A stretch of 64,000 bases of DNA from Natrialba swarupiae (GCF_008245225.1 NZ_VTAW01000008.1:1-64000), one strand, 5' to 3'. Positions 39,881-49,572 are shown, counted from the stretch's first letter. The notes: generated from the letters alone by a model not told the origin. A program made the numbers and translations.

Positions 39881-42199
39881 ATGACGAAGGATCTCGAGCG
39901 AGACCTGGGGCTGTTCGCCGTAATCGCGATCAGTATGGGCGCGATGATCGGGAGCGGGATCTTCATTCTCCCCGGGATCGCGATGGCGGAGGCGGGGCCG
40001 GCCGTCATTGTGGCGTTCGTGATCGCCGCAATTCTCGTGGTCCCGGCCGCGTTGAGCATCGCCGAACTCGGGACGGCGATGCCCGAGGCCGGCGGAGACT
40101 ACGTGTTCATCGAACGCGGTCTCGGACCGTCGTTCGGAACGATCGCCGGGCTCGGGACCTGGCTCATGCTGATGTTGAAGGGGTCGCTCGCACTCTACGG
40201 CGGGATGTTCTACATCAACTTCATCTACCAGCTGCCGACGTGGGATCTCGCCGTCCCCGTAATCGGCGCGACACTTCCGATTCCCGGCGTTCGTGCCCTC
40301 GGAATTACGTTCGCGCTGATTCTCATCGCAGTCAATCTCGTCGGTGTGAAACAGACCGGCGGGCTCCAGCTCGTGATGGTGATCGTTATGCTGATCATCC
40401 TCTCGGGGTTCGTCGCCGGCTCGATCGTCCAGGTCGAGGGCGCGAACTTCGAGGGCTTCTTCGACGATGGAATCGACGGCATTCTCACGGCAACCGCGCT
40501 CGTGTTGGTTTCTTACGCGGGTGTGACGAAGGTCGCGGCCGTCGCCGAGGAGATCGAAAACCCTGGTCGGAATCTCCCGCTCGGACTGCTCGGCTCGCTG
40601 ACCGCGACGAGCTTTCTCTACGCGTTGATCGTGTTCGTCCTCGTCGGCGTGATGGACGGCGACCAGCTCGCCGACACTGAAGAGCCGATGGCGGAGGCGA
40701 CCCAGATCCTGTTCGGCGGGATGACGGCGTCGGTCCCGGGACTCGGTAGCGGCGTCCCGATCGGTTTTCTCGCAGTGATTACGATCATCCTCGCCGCGTT
40801 GCTCGCACTCGTCAGCACCGCCAACGCGGGAATTCTGACGGCCTCTCGATATCCGCTCGCGCTCAGCCGTGACGACCTCTTCTTGAAGAAATTCGAGTAT
40901 ATCCACCCGCGATTCAACACGCCCTCGGTCGCGATCCTCACGACCGGTGCAGTCATCGTCTTCATCGTCGCCACCCAGGAAGTCGACGAGATCGCGAAGA
41001 TGGCCGGCGCGTTCCAGATTCTCGTCTACATCCTCGTCTGTGGCGCGTTAATCGCCTTCCGGGAGCGCGACCTCGAGTGGTACGATCCCGACTTCTTTAC
41101 GCCCGGCTACCCCTGGGTCCAGCTGTTCGGGATCGTCTCGGGCGTCTTCATCATCTCACAGATGGAGATCCGTGAGATCGCCGGCTCGATCGGGATCGTC
41201 ATCGTCGGCTTCCTCTGGTTCAAACTTTACGCCCAGAAACGGATCGAACGCGAAGGCGTCGCGAAGGGACTCGCCCGCCGCGAGACCGGCCGGCAGTTCG
41301 TCCGGGACACCGAAGAACAGCTCGAACGCACGGATCAGTTCGAGGTGTTGATCCCGATCAGACAGGACGTCACTCGCGAACAGGAAGACGCCCTGATCCA
41401 GATGGCGGCACCGATCGTTCAACGGCGTGGCGGTCGCATCCGCGTCGTTCGTTTCGACGAAGTGCCCGACCAGGTGCCACTCGACACCGCCGCCGCCGAA
41501 CTCTCCGAGGCCGACGTCGAGTTCGAAGAGCGCACAGACGAACTCGTTCGCTACCTCGAGGTGCCCGTCGAGGTTGGCGAGATCGTCAGCCACGATACTC
41601 GACACGCGGTTGTCAACTTCGCCGAGCGAACGGGTTCGGACCTCGTCCTCGCCCGCCAGGAAGCGACGAGTCGCCTCGGAACGCTGTTCGGCCGGGACAC
41701 CGACTGGATCATGGATCACGCGCCGTGTGACGTCGTCTTCGTCCAGCACGAACAGCGCGTCGACGTCGACGAGATCGCGGTCGTCACGGACCGAAGCCCG
41801 TTCAACGATCCGCTCAAGGTCGAACTCGCCGACGCGATGGCGGACGTCCTCGGCGCGCGTCTCCGCTTCCTCTTTGCCGTCTCCGAGGACGCGCCCGAGG
41901 AACTGATCGGAACGATCGAGGAGTACCACGACGAACTCGACGACCTCTGTACCGTTCCCGTCGAGTCGACGATCGTCCGCGCGGACGACGAGGTCGACGA
42001 TCTGTCGCGCGAACTCGAGTCCTCGGATATCGTCATGCTGAGCACGGTCACCCACCGCCGGCTTCCCGACCTGGTGGTCGAACAGCGCTCCGATCGCATC
42101 GCCGCCGCGATCGAACAGCCGGTGTTGCTCGTCCACTCCAAGAAGACCCGCCGCGGATCGTTCCTGCGCCCGATCCTCGAGCGCGTCCTGTTCGATTGA
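39881..42199 (+). CDS. APC-family permease fused to C-terminal UspA-like domains
   Basis: 772 aa. The N-terminal half is a twelve-span APC permease (FAVIAISMGAMIGSGIFILP, PEAGGDYVFIERGLGP, ALLALVSTANAGILTASRYP). Soluble C-terminal half has two universal-stress-like domains: one from FEVLIPIRQDV to DVVFVQ, one from DEIAVVTDRSPFN to VLLVHSKK. Likely amino-acid or cation transporter with a nucleotide- or stress-sensing cytosolic part. ATG 39881 or GTG 39878. Confidence 0.9.
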   Translation: MTKDLERDLGLFAVIAISMGAMIGSGIFILPGIAMAEAGPAVIVAFVIAAILVVPAALSIAELGTAMPEAGGDYVFIERGLGPSFGTIAGLGTWLMLMLKGSLALYGGMFYINFIYQLPTWDLAVPVIGATLPIPGVRALGITFALILIAVNLVGVKQTGGLQLVMVIVMLIILSGFVAGSIVQVEGANFEGFFDDGIDGILTATALVLVSYAGVTKVAAVAEEIENPGRNLPLGLLGSLTATSFLYALIVFVLVGVMDGDQLADTEEPMAEATQILFGGMTASVPGLGSGVPIGFLAVITIILAALLALVSTANAGILTASRYPLALSRDDLFLKKFEYIHPRFNTPSVAILTTGAVIVFIVATQEVDEIAKMAGAFQILVYILVCGALIAFRERDLEWYDPDFFTPGYPWVQLFGIVSGVFIISQMEIREIAGSIGIVIVGFLWFKLYAQKRIEREGVAKGLARRETGRQFVRDTEEQLERTDQFEVLIPIRQDVTREQEDALIQMAAPIVQRRGGRIRVVRFDEVPDQVPLDTAAAELSEADVEFEERTDELVRYLEVPVEVGEIVSHDTRHAVVNFAERTGSDLVLARQEATSRLGTLFGRDTDWIMDHAPCDVVFVQHEQRVDVDEIAVVTDRSPFNDPLKVELADAMADVLGARLRFLFAVSEDAPEELIGTIEEYHDELDDLCTVPVESTIVRADDEVDDLSRELESSDIVMLSTVTHRRLPDLVVEQRSDRIAAAIEQPVLLVHSKKTRRGSFLRPILERVLFD

Positions 42200-42317
42200 T
42201 CGGTCCGCACGCTTCTTCGATCCTCGGGAGAGGCCGCTGGATCCCCCGATCTTCGACGGTTTCTGAGCTGGGGTACCGTTCAGAAAGCATTTAGGTTCGA
42301 CCGAAAACGTCGGTAGT

Positions 42318-42974
42318 ATGCCTTCCAGACGGTCGATCGTCGCGGGCTGTTGTGCCGTCGCGATCGCGGGGTGTCTGGACGAAGACAGCCCGGAATCGGA
42401 ACCCGGGTCGACGGACGATGACGACACCGACGATTCCCCGAACGACGTCTCGGAACCCACGTACCGGACCCTCGAGGAGGAACGGAAACGAGGGCAGGCG
42501 GAGGCGATCAGCGCGTCGAAATCCGAGTGGGACAGGTGGGTCGAGTACCAGTCGGACGACGACGAAGTCCGGTACGTCGGTGCCAAAGGTCCCTCGAGCA
42601 ACGTCGACCCCGACGAGTACGACCAGGAACCGCCCGACCGCGACCTGGAGTTCGAGACGACGCCCTGGGATCGCTGGAAGCACATTCGGGCGAACGACGT
42701 CGCAGGGGAGGCCGCACTCGAGGCGGTGACAGCCGAATTAGGGATCGAACACGTCAGCCGACCGATAGCAGTCAGCCAGGATCCAGCGGATCGCCGGACG
42801 GCCGTACGCGTCGAGACCGTCGTCGACGGCGACGGAGACATCATCGACGGTGAGTCGACCGATATCGACGCGGTCGCGGCGGCGACGCCGAAATCCGTCG
42901 ACGTCACCTACGAACTGGACGAACAAACCTTCGAAACCACTCGCGAGGTCTTCGCGGAGTATCGAACGATGTGA
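42318..42974 (+). CDS. Tat-type lipoprotein of unknown function
   Basis: 218 aa. MPSRRSIVAGCCAVAIAGCL: twin-arginine signal with lipobox IAGC. Acidic linker (DDDDTDDSPND) then a single soluble domain (KSEWDRWVEYQSDDDEVRYV, LEAVTAELGIEHVSRPIAVS). No recognised family. A TATA-like catttag lies about 30 nt before the ATG. Confidence 0.75.
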   Translation: MPSRRSIVAGCCAVAIAGCLDEDSPESEPGSTDDDDTDDSPNDVSEPTYRTLEEERKRGQAEAISASKSEWDRWVEYQSDDDEVRYVGAKGPSSNVDPDEYDQEPPDRDLEFETTPWDRWKHIRANDVAGEAALEAVTAELGIEHVSRPIAVSQDPADRRTAVRVETVVDGDGDIIDGESTDIDAVAAATPKSVDVTYELDEQTFETTREVFAEYRTM

Positions 42975-42993
42975 CTCGAGTGAACGACCGACG

Positions 42994-43746
42994 TTACTGT
43001 TCGACAGTAGTGATCGTCGTTCCCGGCTCCTCGCCCGCGAGAAACGCCTCGAGATCCTCGAGCCCGAAGATCGACGCCTCGGCCTCGAGTGCGAGCAACG
43101 CCCGGACCTTCGCGGCCATGCCGCCGGTGACGTCGGTCGCGTCGCTCTCGCCGAGAACGCCCGCGGCGTCCTCGAACGCCGCGATTTCGTCGATCACCTC
43201 GTCGCTCTCGTCGAGGACGCCCGGCACCGTCGAACAGAGGCCGATCCGGTCGGCCTCGAGGTCGCGGGCCAGTGTGGCGACGAGTTCGTCGCCGCTGACG
43301 ACCGTCGCTCCCGCGCCAGCGTGGGCGACGAGGTCGCCGTGGAGGACGGGGACGAACCCTTCGCCGACCAGCGTCTCGACCTGCCCGGTCGGTAACGCGA
43401 GCCGGCCGTTCCCGTCCCGGTGTGCCGCCGAAAACGGGTGGACCGGTACGGCCGACACGTCGCGCTCGAGCAGTCGCTTGCGGACGAACCCGTTCAGGGT
43501 TCGCATCGCACCGTGGATATCACCGATCGCCGCGACGTCCCGGGTTCCCTCGGTCGTACTCACACCGTGTTCGCTGGCGTTGTGATGGCCGAAGCTCCCG
43601 CCGCCGTGGACGACGACGAGGCCCTCGAGCCCGTCATCCAGCGCGTTCGAGATCGCGTCGGCTGCGGACGCGAGCGCCTCGCCGTCGACGGTTTCGGGGC
43701 GTTCCTTGTCGGTGATCGCGCTCCCACCGAGTTTGAGGACGATCAT
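42994..43746 (-). CDS. ipk: Isopentenyl phosphate kinase
   Basis: 250 aa. Amino-acid-kinase fold: KLGGSAITDK (5-14), VVHGGGSFGHH (45-55, with the catalytic-region His of IPK), GDLVAHAGAGATVVSGDEL, and DATDVTGGMAAKVRALL. It phosphorylates isopentenyl phosphate to IPP in the archaeal mevalonate pathway. ATG overlaps the mvk TGA by 4 bp. Confidence 0.95.
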   Translation of the reverse strand: MIVLKLGGSAITDKERPETVDGEALASAADAISNALDDGLEGLVVVHGGGSFGHHNASEHGVSTTEGTRDVAAIGDIHGAMRTLNGFVRKRLLERDVSAVPVHPFSAAHRDGNGRLALPTGQVETLVGEGFVPVLHGDLVAHAGAGATVVSGDELVATLARDLEADRIGLCSTVPGVLDESDEVIDEIAAFEDAAGVLGESDATDVTGGMAAKVRALLALEAEASIFGLEDLEAFLAGEEPGTTITTVEQ

Positions 43747-44726
43747 TCGAGTCGTTTCACCCCCGTTTCGGCCAGTTCTGCGCGGAACGCCTCTTGACAG
43801 CCGGGCGTAAACGACAGCGCGGTCTCGGCCTCCGGCGTGGGATCGAGCGCGACGATACAGCCGCCACCGCCTGCACCCGTCAGCTTCGCACCCAGCGCGC
43901 CGGCGTCTCGGGCCGCCCAGACCATCGTATCGAGCGAGCGCGAGGAGACGCCCAGTGCCGACAGCAGTCCGTGGTTGAAGTTCATCAGGTCGCCGACCTC
44001 CTCGAGGTCGTCGTCGACGAGCGCCTCCTCGCCGTTTCTGACGACGTCGCCGATCGCCTCGACCGTGTCGGCGGCGAAGTCGTACTCCTCGCGGAGGGAT
44101 CGAACGCCCGAGACCAGTTCGCCGGTGTCGCCCGCACCGCCGTCGAACCCGATGACAATCGGCACGTCGGGCGATTCGGTCGGCCGACAATCGTCCCCCT
44201 CGACCCGGACCGCACCGCCGGTCGCCGAGCAGAACGTGTCCGCACGCGAGGCCTGTCCCTCCTGGACTTCGTACTCAGTCCGGTAGGCTCGGTCGGCGAG
44301 TTCGTCGGACTCGAGGGTAGTTCCCAGCGCACGCGTGCCGGCGTCGATGGCGGCGACGGCGACCGCGGCCGACGAGCCGAGACCCGCTCCGAGCGGGATG
44401 TCGCTTTCGATGGTCACGTCGAATCCGACCTCGTCGCCGGTCACGTCACGGACCTGTTCGATCGCGCTGTCGACGTACTGCGTCGCCGCCGTCACCAGCG
44501 ACTCCGAGACGTCGACGTCGGGTCGATCGTCCGCGGCCGCCCCGTACTCGACCGTGAACCCGTCCAGGCTGAGATCCTCCGCGTGGACCCGTAGCTTGCC
44601 GTCCGACCGCTGTTCGACCTCGACCTGCGCTCGCCGTTCGATCGCACACAGCACGGCTGGTTCGTCGTAGACAACCGCGTGCTCCCCGAACAGATAGACC
44701 TTGCCGGGAGCGCTCGAGCGTGTCAT
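43743..44726 (-). CDS. mvk: Mevalonate kinase
   Basis: 327 aa. GHMP kinase: SAPGKVYLFGEHAVVY (5-20), the ATP loop PLGAGLGSSAAVAVAAI (111-127), and the C-terminal motif KLTGAGGGGCIVAL. Converts mevalonate to 5-phosphomevalonate. A TATA box (ctattaac, minus strand, 44751-44758) is 25-32 nt before the ATG, so a leaderless transcript starts here and continues into ipk. Confidence 0.96.
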   Translation of the reverse strand: MTRSSAPGKVYLFGEHAVVYDEPAVLCAIERRAQVEVEQRSDGKLRVHAEDLSLDGFTVEYGAAADDRPDVDVSESLVTAATQYVDSAIEQVRDVTGDEVGFDVTIESDIPLGAGLGSSAAVAVAAIDAGTRALGTTLESDELADRAYRTEYEVQEGQASRADTFCSATGGAVRVEGDDCRPTESPDVPIVIGFDGGAGDTGELVSGVRSLREEYDFAADTVEAIGDVVRNGEEALVDDDLEEVGDLMNFNHGLLSALGVSSRSLDTMVWAARDAGALGAKLTGAGGGGCIVALDPTPEAETALSFTPGCQEAFRAELAETGVKRLE

Positions 44727-44750
44727 AGCCGGCCGTTCGCACGACGACGG

Positions 44751-44758
44751 TTAATAGC
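44751..44758 (-). promoter_or_regulatory. TATA box of mvk-ipk
   Basis: ctattaac on the minus strand, 25-32 nt before the mvk ATG. The divergent lipoprotein gene at 44883 has its own box (ggtataact, near 44850) in the same 156-bp gap. Confidence 0.65.
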
Positions 44759-44882
44759 TGTCTTCTCGAGTCACCGTCGAATTCGGTCGAAACGGTTCGG
44801 AATACAAGTACGTTTCGGCGACTTGCCGGCCGGCGGAGTCGACGATTCGGTATAACTCCCCGCCGTTCGATGCTCGAGACGA

Positions 44883-46169
44883 ATGCGAACGCCAAACCGA
44901 CTCGAGAATTCGGGTAGACGGCGACTGCTCCGGGCGGTCGGCGCGGGACTCGCCGCGGGGACGAGTGCGTCGACCGCGGGCTGTCTCGCCTCGATGCCCA
45001 CCCTCGGCCAGCAGATCAGATACGCCGACGTCGACGTCCCCACGTCCGGCGAGCCGATCTACCGCGAGTGGATCCCCGCGCGCTCGGCGCTCGAGCACGC
45101 CGACGGCGGGTGGCGAACCGTCCGCTACGCGACGCCGAACGCGATGGGCGAGGACGTCGTCGGAGCGACCGATCCGCTCCCCGAGCAGGTTCTGAGAGCG
45201 CGCCTCGACTACCTCGGCGTCGGCTACGACACCTACGATCACGTTCTGAGCGTCGGCCCGGTCACCGTCTGTCTCGGCTCGTTCGACGCGGCGACGGTCC
45301 GTGACACCGTTCTGGAAACCGGCTACGAGGAACGCGGAGACTACGCGGGGTACGACCTGTTCGAACGAACCGACCTCACGCGCGGCGTCGCCGTCCGCGA
45401 CGGAGCCGTGCTGTTTCGGCACAGGGCGAACGCGTCGGGACCGCTCGAGCCCGCGGATCTCGAGGTCGTGATCGACGCCGAAGCCGGACGGGTTCCGCGT
45501 CGCGCCGACGAGGACGACGATTTCGACGCGGTCGTTCGTGCGACCGGCTCTCATCCCACCGTCCAACTGTTCGAGGGCTGGGGACCGATCGTTCGGGACC
45601 TCTCGGAGGGGTTCGCCGCCCGGAGTTCGTCGATGGCCTACGCCTACGACGAGGAGTACGTCTACCACCGGACCGTCTGTCGCTTCGAGGCGAGTGCGGG
45701 GCTCACGGCTCGAGAGGTCGAGGACGTCCTCACCCGGCAGAACAGGGTCGTAGAGGCAGACGGGGTCGAGGTCGTGATCGACGAGCCGTTTCTGTGGGTC
45801 GATCTGCGAGAGAGCCACGAGGAGTTCCGATCGCGCGTCGGCGACGACCGACGGTATCCTCAGATCACGTGGGGCGTCTCCGTCGACGGCGACGGAACGG
45901 AATTCACCCTACGCCACGACGGCGGCGATCCCGTCGACACCGACCGCCTGACGCTCTATCTCGACTCCCGGTCCCGCGTCGATCCCGGAATCGCCCCCCA
46001 GTTCGACGACGAGTTCGGCGTCCTCGAGCCGGGCGACTCACTGACCGTCGACTCGTTCGAGGGTGACCGAGACGACTCCGTCGCGCTGCTGTACAGCCCG
46101 CCGGAGACGAACGACGGAACCGTGATGGTCAGGTTCGTCCCCGAGCGCGTCGCTCAGAACGGTGAGTGA
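44883..46169 (+). CDS. Tat-type lipoprotein of unknown function (428 aa)
   Basis: Twin-arginine signal GRRRLLRAVGAGLAAGTSAS with lipobox STAGCL. The soluble part has repeated beta-alpha segments (DHVLSVGPVTVCLGSFDAAT, GRVPRRADEDDDFDAVVRAT) and a C-terminal beta domain. A haloarchaea-specific surface lipoprotein; no function assigned. Supported start: TATA box about 30 nt upstream. Confidence 0.75.
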   Translation: MRTPNRLENSGRRRLLRAVGAGLAAGTSASTAGCLASMPTLGQQIRYADVDVPTSGEPIYREWIPARSALEHADGGWRTVRYATPNAMGEDVVGATDPLPEQVLRARLDYLGVGYDTYDHVLSVGPVTVCLGSFDAATVRDTVLETGYEERGDYAGYDLFERTDLTRGVAVRDGAVLFRHRANASGPLEPADLEVVIDAEAGRVPRRADEDDDFDAVVRATGSHPTVQLFEGWGPIVRDLSEGFAARSSSMAYAYDEEYVYHRTVCRFEASAGLTAREVEDVLTRQNRVVEADGVEVVIDEPFLWVDLRESHEEFRSRVGDDRRYPQITWGVSVDGDGTEFTLRHDGGDPVDTDRLTLYLDSRSRVDPGIAPQFDDEFGVLEPGDSLTVDSFEGDRDDSVALLYSPPETNDGTVMVRFVPERVAQNGE

Positions 46170-46272
46170 GTTGTGTCTCTCGAGTGCCGGTCCGACGGTC
46201 TCGTTTGCCGTGGTGGCCACACCGATACCCCCGCGTGGAGTCGGTCCGTCGGTCGAAGCGATTATAGGGCGA

Positions 46273-46635
46273 ATGTCCGATCGAGTAGCCGTGAGTGAGG
46301 ATCCGCCCCTCGAGGCCGTCGTTTCCCTGCTCGACGACGAGTACGCCCGCGCGATCCTCGAAGCCACGCGTACCGAACCCATGTCCGCCAACGAACTGAC
46401 CGACCGCTGTGACGCCGCGCTGTCGACCGTCTGTCGCCGACTCGAGGCACTCGAGGACGCGAACCTCGTCCGCGAGCGGACCCGACCGCGACCCGACGGC
46501 CACCACGACACGATCTACGTCGCGACGCTCGAGGAAGTTCGCTTCCGCCTCGATGAGGACGGCTTCTCGTTCGACCTCCATCGGCGCGATGAGGACGCCG
46601 CCGATCGCCTCCAGCGGCTGTGGGGTGATCTCTGA
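46273..46635 (+). CDS. Winged-helix (ArsR/MarR-like) regulator
   Basis: 120 aa from ATG 46273, or 114 aa from GTG 46291. gattatagg at about 46258-46266 would place the transcript start near 46290, which favours the GTG. The fold is clear: LEAVVSLLDDEYARAILEAT, MSANELTDRCDAALSTVCRR, LEALEDANLVRERTRPRPDG. The gene directly after it (no gap) encodes a three-span membrane protein; this pair recurs in haloarchaea. The ligand is unknown. Confidence 0.8.
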   Translation: MSDRVAVSEDPPLEAVVSLLDDEYARAILEATRTEPMSANELTDRCDAALSTVCRRLEALEDANLVRERTRPRPDGHHDTIYVATLEEVRFRLDEDGFSFDLHRRDEDAADRLQRLWGDL

Positions 46636-46947
46636 ATGCTCGAGGCGATCCGTCCGATCGAACTCGTCGTGGGCCTGCTCGCGGCGGGCGCGACGGTCAT
46701 CGGGCTCTACATCGGCTACCAGGCGTTCCGGGCGTGGGGTCGCCACCGCGATCCGTCGATGCGGTATCTCGCCCTCGGATTGATCCTGCTGACGGCAGTC
46801 ACCTACTCGACGTCGTTCGTCGGCACGGCGTTGATCCACCTGCGCCTGCTCTCGCTCCCCCAGCAAGACTGGTTCTGGCTCGCCGTCCACGCCTCGCAGT
46901 TTGCGGGCCTGGCGCTGATCGCCTACGCACTCCATCGTCGACCCTGA
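46636..46947 (+). CDS. Three- or four-span membrane protein (DUF7521-like)
   Basis: 103 aa: LEAIRPIELVVGLLAAGATV, then IGLYIGYQAFRAWGRHRDPS and a TM pair around LALGLILLTAVTYSTSFVGT. ATG abuts the stop of the upstream regulator gene. Conserved in haloarchaea next to winged-helix genes. Possible sensor partner; inferred only. Confidence 0.75.
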   Translation: MLEAIRPIELVVGLLAAGATVIGLYIGYQAFRAWGRHRDPSMRYLALGLILLTAVTYSTSFVGTALIHLRLLSLPQQDWFWLAVHASQFAGLALIAYALHRRP

Positions 46948-47059
46948 CCGCCTACGCGACCTTCTGGTTCGACGCCGTCCGGCCCCTCTTCGGTCCTCTC
47001 CCCACCTCGAGTCGCTCCGGGTAGTCGGACTTATGCCCGTGTCGTTCGAACGCGGCCGT

Positions 47060-47989
47060 ATGTCCCTCGTGCTGCCGAGCGAACTCGTCGTCGACCGCTT
47101 TCTGCCGACGGTGCGAGCGATGCTCGCGATGCGACTCGCCGACCGCGGGCTGACCCAACGGGAGATCGCCGCCGAACTCGGCGTCACCCAGGCCGCGGTC
47201 AGCAAGTACGTAAGCGGCGAGAGCGGCGGTGACGACCGCTTCCGGGACGACCCCGAGACGGTCGCGACGGTCGAGCGGATCGCCGACGGCTTGGCGAGCG
47301 GCGAGATGGACGGCTACGACGCGCTCGCGGACCTTCTCTCGCTCGTCCACAGCCTCGAGGACCGCGGGCCAATCTGTGAACTCCACGAGGAGGAGATGCC
47401 CGAACTCCGCGGGCTGGGCTGTGATCTGTGCGTCCGCGGGCTCGATCCCGACCTGCGCGCCGAGCGCGACGTCCTGACGAACGTCCGGGCGGCCGCACGG
47501 ACCCTCGCCTCGACCCCCGGGATGGCCGACGTCGTGCCAAACGTCGGAACGAACGTCGGGATGGCCCTGCCCGACGCCAGCGACGAGACCGACGTCGCGG
47601 CCGTTCCCGGACGGATTTACGCCATGGGCGGCCGGATCGAGATCCCCGCCAACCCCGAGTTCGGCGCGTCGAAACACGTCGCCACCGCGATCCTCGCGGC
47701 TCGAGCGACCGATCCCGACGTCCAGGGTGCGGTCAACGTCGCCACCGACGACGCGTTGCTCGATGCCGCCCGCGAGCGCGGCATCGATCCCCTCGAGTTC
47801 GACGCCGACTACGAGGATCGGGCCACGCATCTCAGCGATCGGTTCGGAGAACGCGGCTCGGTTCCGCAGGTCGCCTACCACCGCGGCGCGTTCGGTATCG
47901 AACCCGCGACGTACGTCTTCGGTGCGACGGCCACCGACGCCGCCGAGCGCGTCGCCGCGTTGCTCGAGGCGTCGACGTCGAGTCGGTGA
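47060..47989 (+). CDS. thiR: Thiamine biosynthesis regulator ThiR (HTH + ThiN domain)
   Basis: 309 aa from MSLVLPSELVVDRFLPTVRA. N-terminal helix-turn-helix LTQREIAAELGVTQAAVSKY; the C-terminal 170 residues (RDVLTNVRAAARTLASTPGM, VVPNVGTNVGMALPDASD, GRIYAMGGRIEIPANPEFGA) form a ThiN-like domain that binds thiamine phosphate. This fusion is known as the archaeal thiamine regulator ThiR. acttat about 30 nt before 47060 marks the promoter. Confidence 0.88.
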   Translation: MSLVLPSELVVDRFLPTVRAMLAMRLADRGLTQREIAAELGVTQAAVSKYVSGESGGDDRFRDDPETVATVERIADGLASGEMDGYDALADLLSLVHSLEDRGPICELHEEEMPELRGLGCDLCVRGLDPDLRAERDVLTNVRAAARTLASTPGMADVVPNVGTNVGMALPDASDETDVAAVPGRIYAMGGRIEIPANPEFGASKHVATAILAARATDPDVQGAVNVATDDALLDAARERGIDPLEFDADYEDRATHLSDRFGERGSVPQVAYHRGAFGIEPATYVFGATATDAAERVAALLEASTSSR

Positions 47990-48075
47990 TCCGTCGGTCG
48001 TCTCGAACCGACCCCTGACTCGAGTTCCGGTACCACCAGCGTCATATCGCTCGTTCAGAAATACCCGGTATCGGA

Positions 48076-49281
48076 ATGGGTCGTTCAAACGGACCGCTGA
48101 TCGGGATGCTGGTCGTCGTTCTCGCGGTCGTCGCGTTCAGCGTCGGCGGCGCGATGGTCGTCGACCAGCTCGAGGACGACCCCGATCCGGACGAACTCGT
48201 CGCCGACGTCGTCGACGACCACGGCGGGATCGAGACGCTCCAGGCTACCGAACGATCCGAGCACGAACTCCACCACGTCGACGACGACGAGCCGACCGTC
48301 GTCGCCACGGACGCGCGCGTCGAGTTGCGTCCCCCCGACCATCGCCGGACGGAAATCGTCTCGAAGACCGGCTCCGCGGACGTCCCGGACGTCACGGTGG
48401 TCAACGACTCCACGCGAATCAACTACATCGCTGACGACGATCGAGTGATCGTCGACGACGACAGCGATTGGGAGGCAATCCAGTACTCGCCGGAGACGTT
48501 CCTCGAGTCGACCGAACCCGAGTACGTCGGAACGGACACCGTCGACGGTCGCGAGACACACGTCGTCGAGATTCACGCAGTGGAGAACGCGACCGACGAC
48601 GGCGGACTCGGAGTGCTGGTCGGCGACACCGAGTACGTCCTCGGATCGGCGGACGACGTCGACGCAGCGAACGTCACGACGACGGTGACCTGGTGGATCG
48701 ACGTCGAGGCGACGTACCCGATCAAAGAGCAGGTCGTGACGGAGTACGACGAGCCGCGCCAGCACGCCCTCGAGCGCGAGCGGACGGTTCGGACCGTCAC
48801 CTACGAGGACGTTCGGTTCGACGAGCCGATTCCGGACGACCGGTTCGCGTTCGATCCGCCGGCCGGAACCGACGTCGTCGAACCCATCGACTCGGTCGAG
48901 GTCTCGACGATCGACGAGGCAGACGACGCCGTCCCGTTTTCCGTTTCGGAGCCGACGCTTCCCGACGGCTACGAACTGGTCATCGTGACGGCGAGTGAGT
49001 TCGATGGCGACGCGACCGTTCAGTTTCTCTACCGCGACGGGGACAGCCTCGAGGACGACGAGATCCTGGGTCGGATCACCGAACGACCGCCGGCGTACGA
49101 CCCCGAAGACGTCGACAGGGACGGCGTCGGCGACGTCGACGGCGCGTTCGTCTCGACCCCGATGGGGACGACACTCGTCTGGCACTGTGGCGACGTTCGG
49201 TACGAACTCACGCCTGACGTCGACGACGGCGGCGAGGAACTCGCTCTCGAGGCGGCCGAGTCGATGGGCTGTCCGGCGTGA
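48076..49281 (+). CDS. Membrane-anchored LolA/DUF4367-like protein
   Basis: 401 aa. N-terminal membrane anchor (GPLIGMLVVVLAVVAFSVGG), then a lipoprotein-carrier-like beta domain (TEIVSKTGSADVPDVTVVND, WEAIQYSPETFLEST) and a C-terminal DUF4367-like domain (VSEPTLPDGYELVIVTASEF, ATVQFLYRDGDSLE). Outside-facing, function unknown. Confidence 0.8.
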   Translation: MGRSNGPLIGMLVVVLAVVAFSVGGAMVVDQLEDDPDPDELVADVVDDHGGIETLQATERSEHELHHVDDDEPTVVATDARVELRPPDHRRTEIVSKTGSADVPDVTVVNDSTRINYIADDDRVIVDDDSDWEAIQYSPETFLESTEPEYVGTDTVDGRETHVVEIHAVENATDDGGLGVLVGDTEYVLGSADDVDAANVTTTVTWWIDVEATYPIKEQVVTEYDEPRQHALERERTVRTVTYEDVRFDEPIPDDRFAFDPPAGTDVVEPIDSVEVSTIDEADDAVPFSVSEPTLPDGYELVIVTASEFDGDATVQFLYRDGDSLEDDEILGRITERPPAYDPEDVDRDGVGDVDGAFVSTPMGTTLVWHCGDVRYELTPDVDDGGEELALEAAESMGCPA

Positions 49282-49332
49282 GGACTCGAGAGTCGTCGTC
49301 AAATCTCCGGAACCCGGGTACAACAGTCCGTC

Positions 49333-49458
49333 TCAGAACAGTCCGACGGCCAGCCGGTACGGGATCCCGATCGCGAAGATCGCGATCAACGCCGCCGTCG
49401 CACCGAGGACGGCGGGCGGGAGCGTCCCTTCGTCGAACTGGAACAGGATGTCGTTCAT
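49333..49458 (-). CDS. 41-aa single-span membrane peptide
   Basis: MNDILFQFDEGTLPPAVLGA, then TAALIAIFAIGIPYRLAVGL and F before TGA. One hydrophobic span (about 15-38). It sits after the 3' end of the rpsB operon, on the same strand, with its start 115 bp below the rpsB stop. Coding potential is suggested by a clean frame with no rare codons. Conserved position in other haloarchaea was not tested. Confidence 0.55.
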   Translation of the reverse strand: MNDILFQFDEGTLPPAVLGATAALIAIFAIGIPYRLAVGLF

Positions 49459-49572
49459 ACCAGGGCTCTCGAGGGCATTCACCTAACTCCTTCGCTCTCC
49501 ACACGTCGCCACCGCTCGAGGAACGAACACAGTACGCGAAAACGGCCGAAACGATATCGAAATCGAACCGGG

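Noticed and set aside
41156-42907. 583-codon minus-strand open frame over the APC-Usp gene and lipoprotein gene
   Set aside because: Low-complexity Ser/Arg translation, antisense to two genes with clear features.
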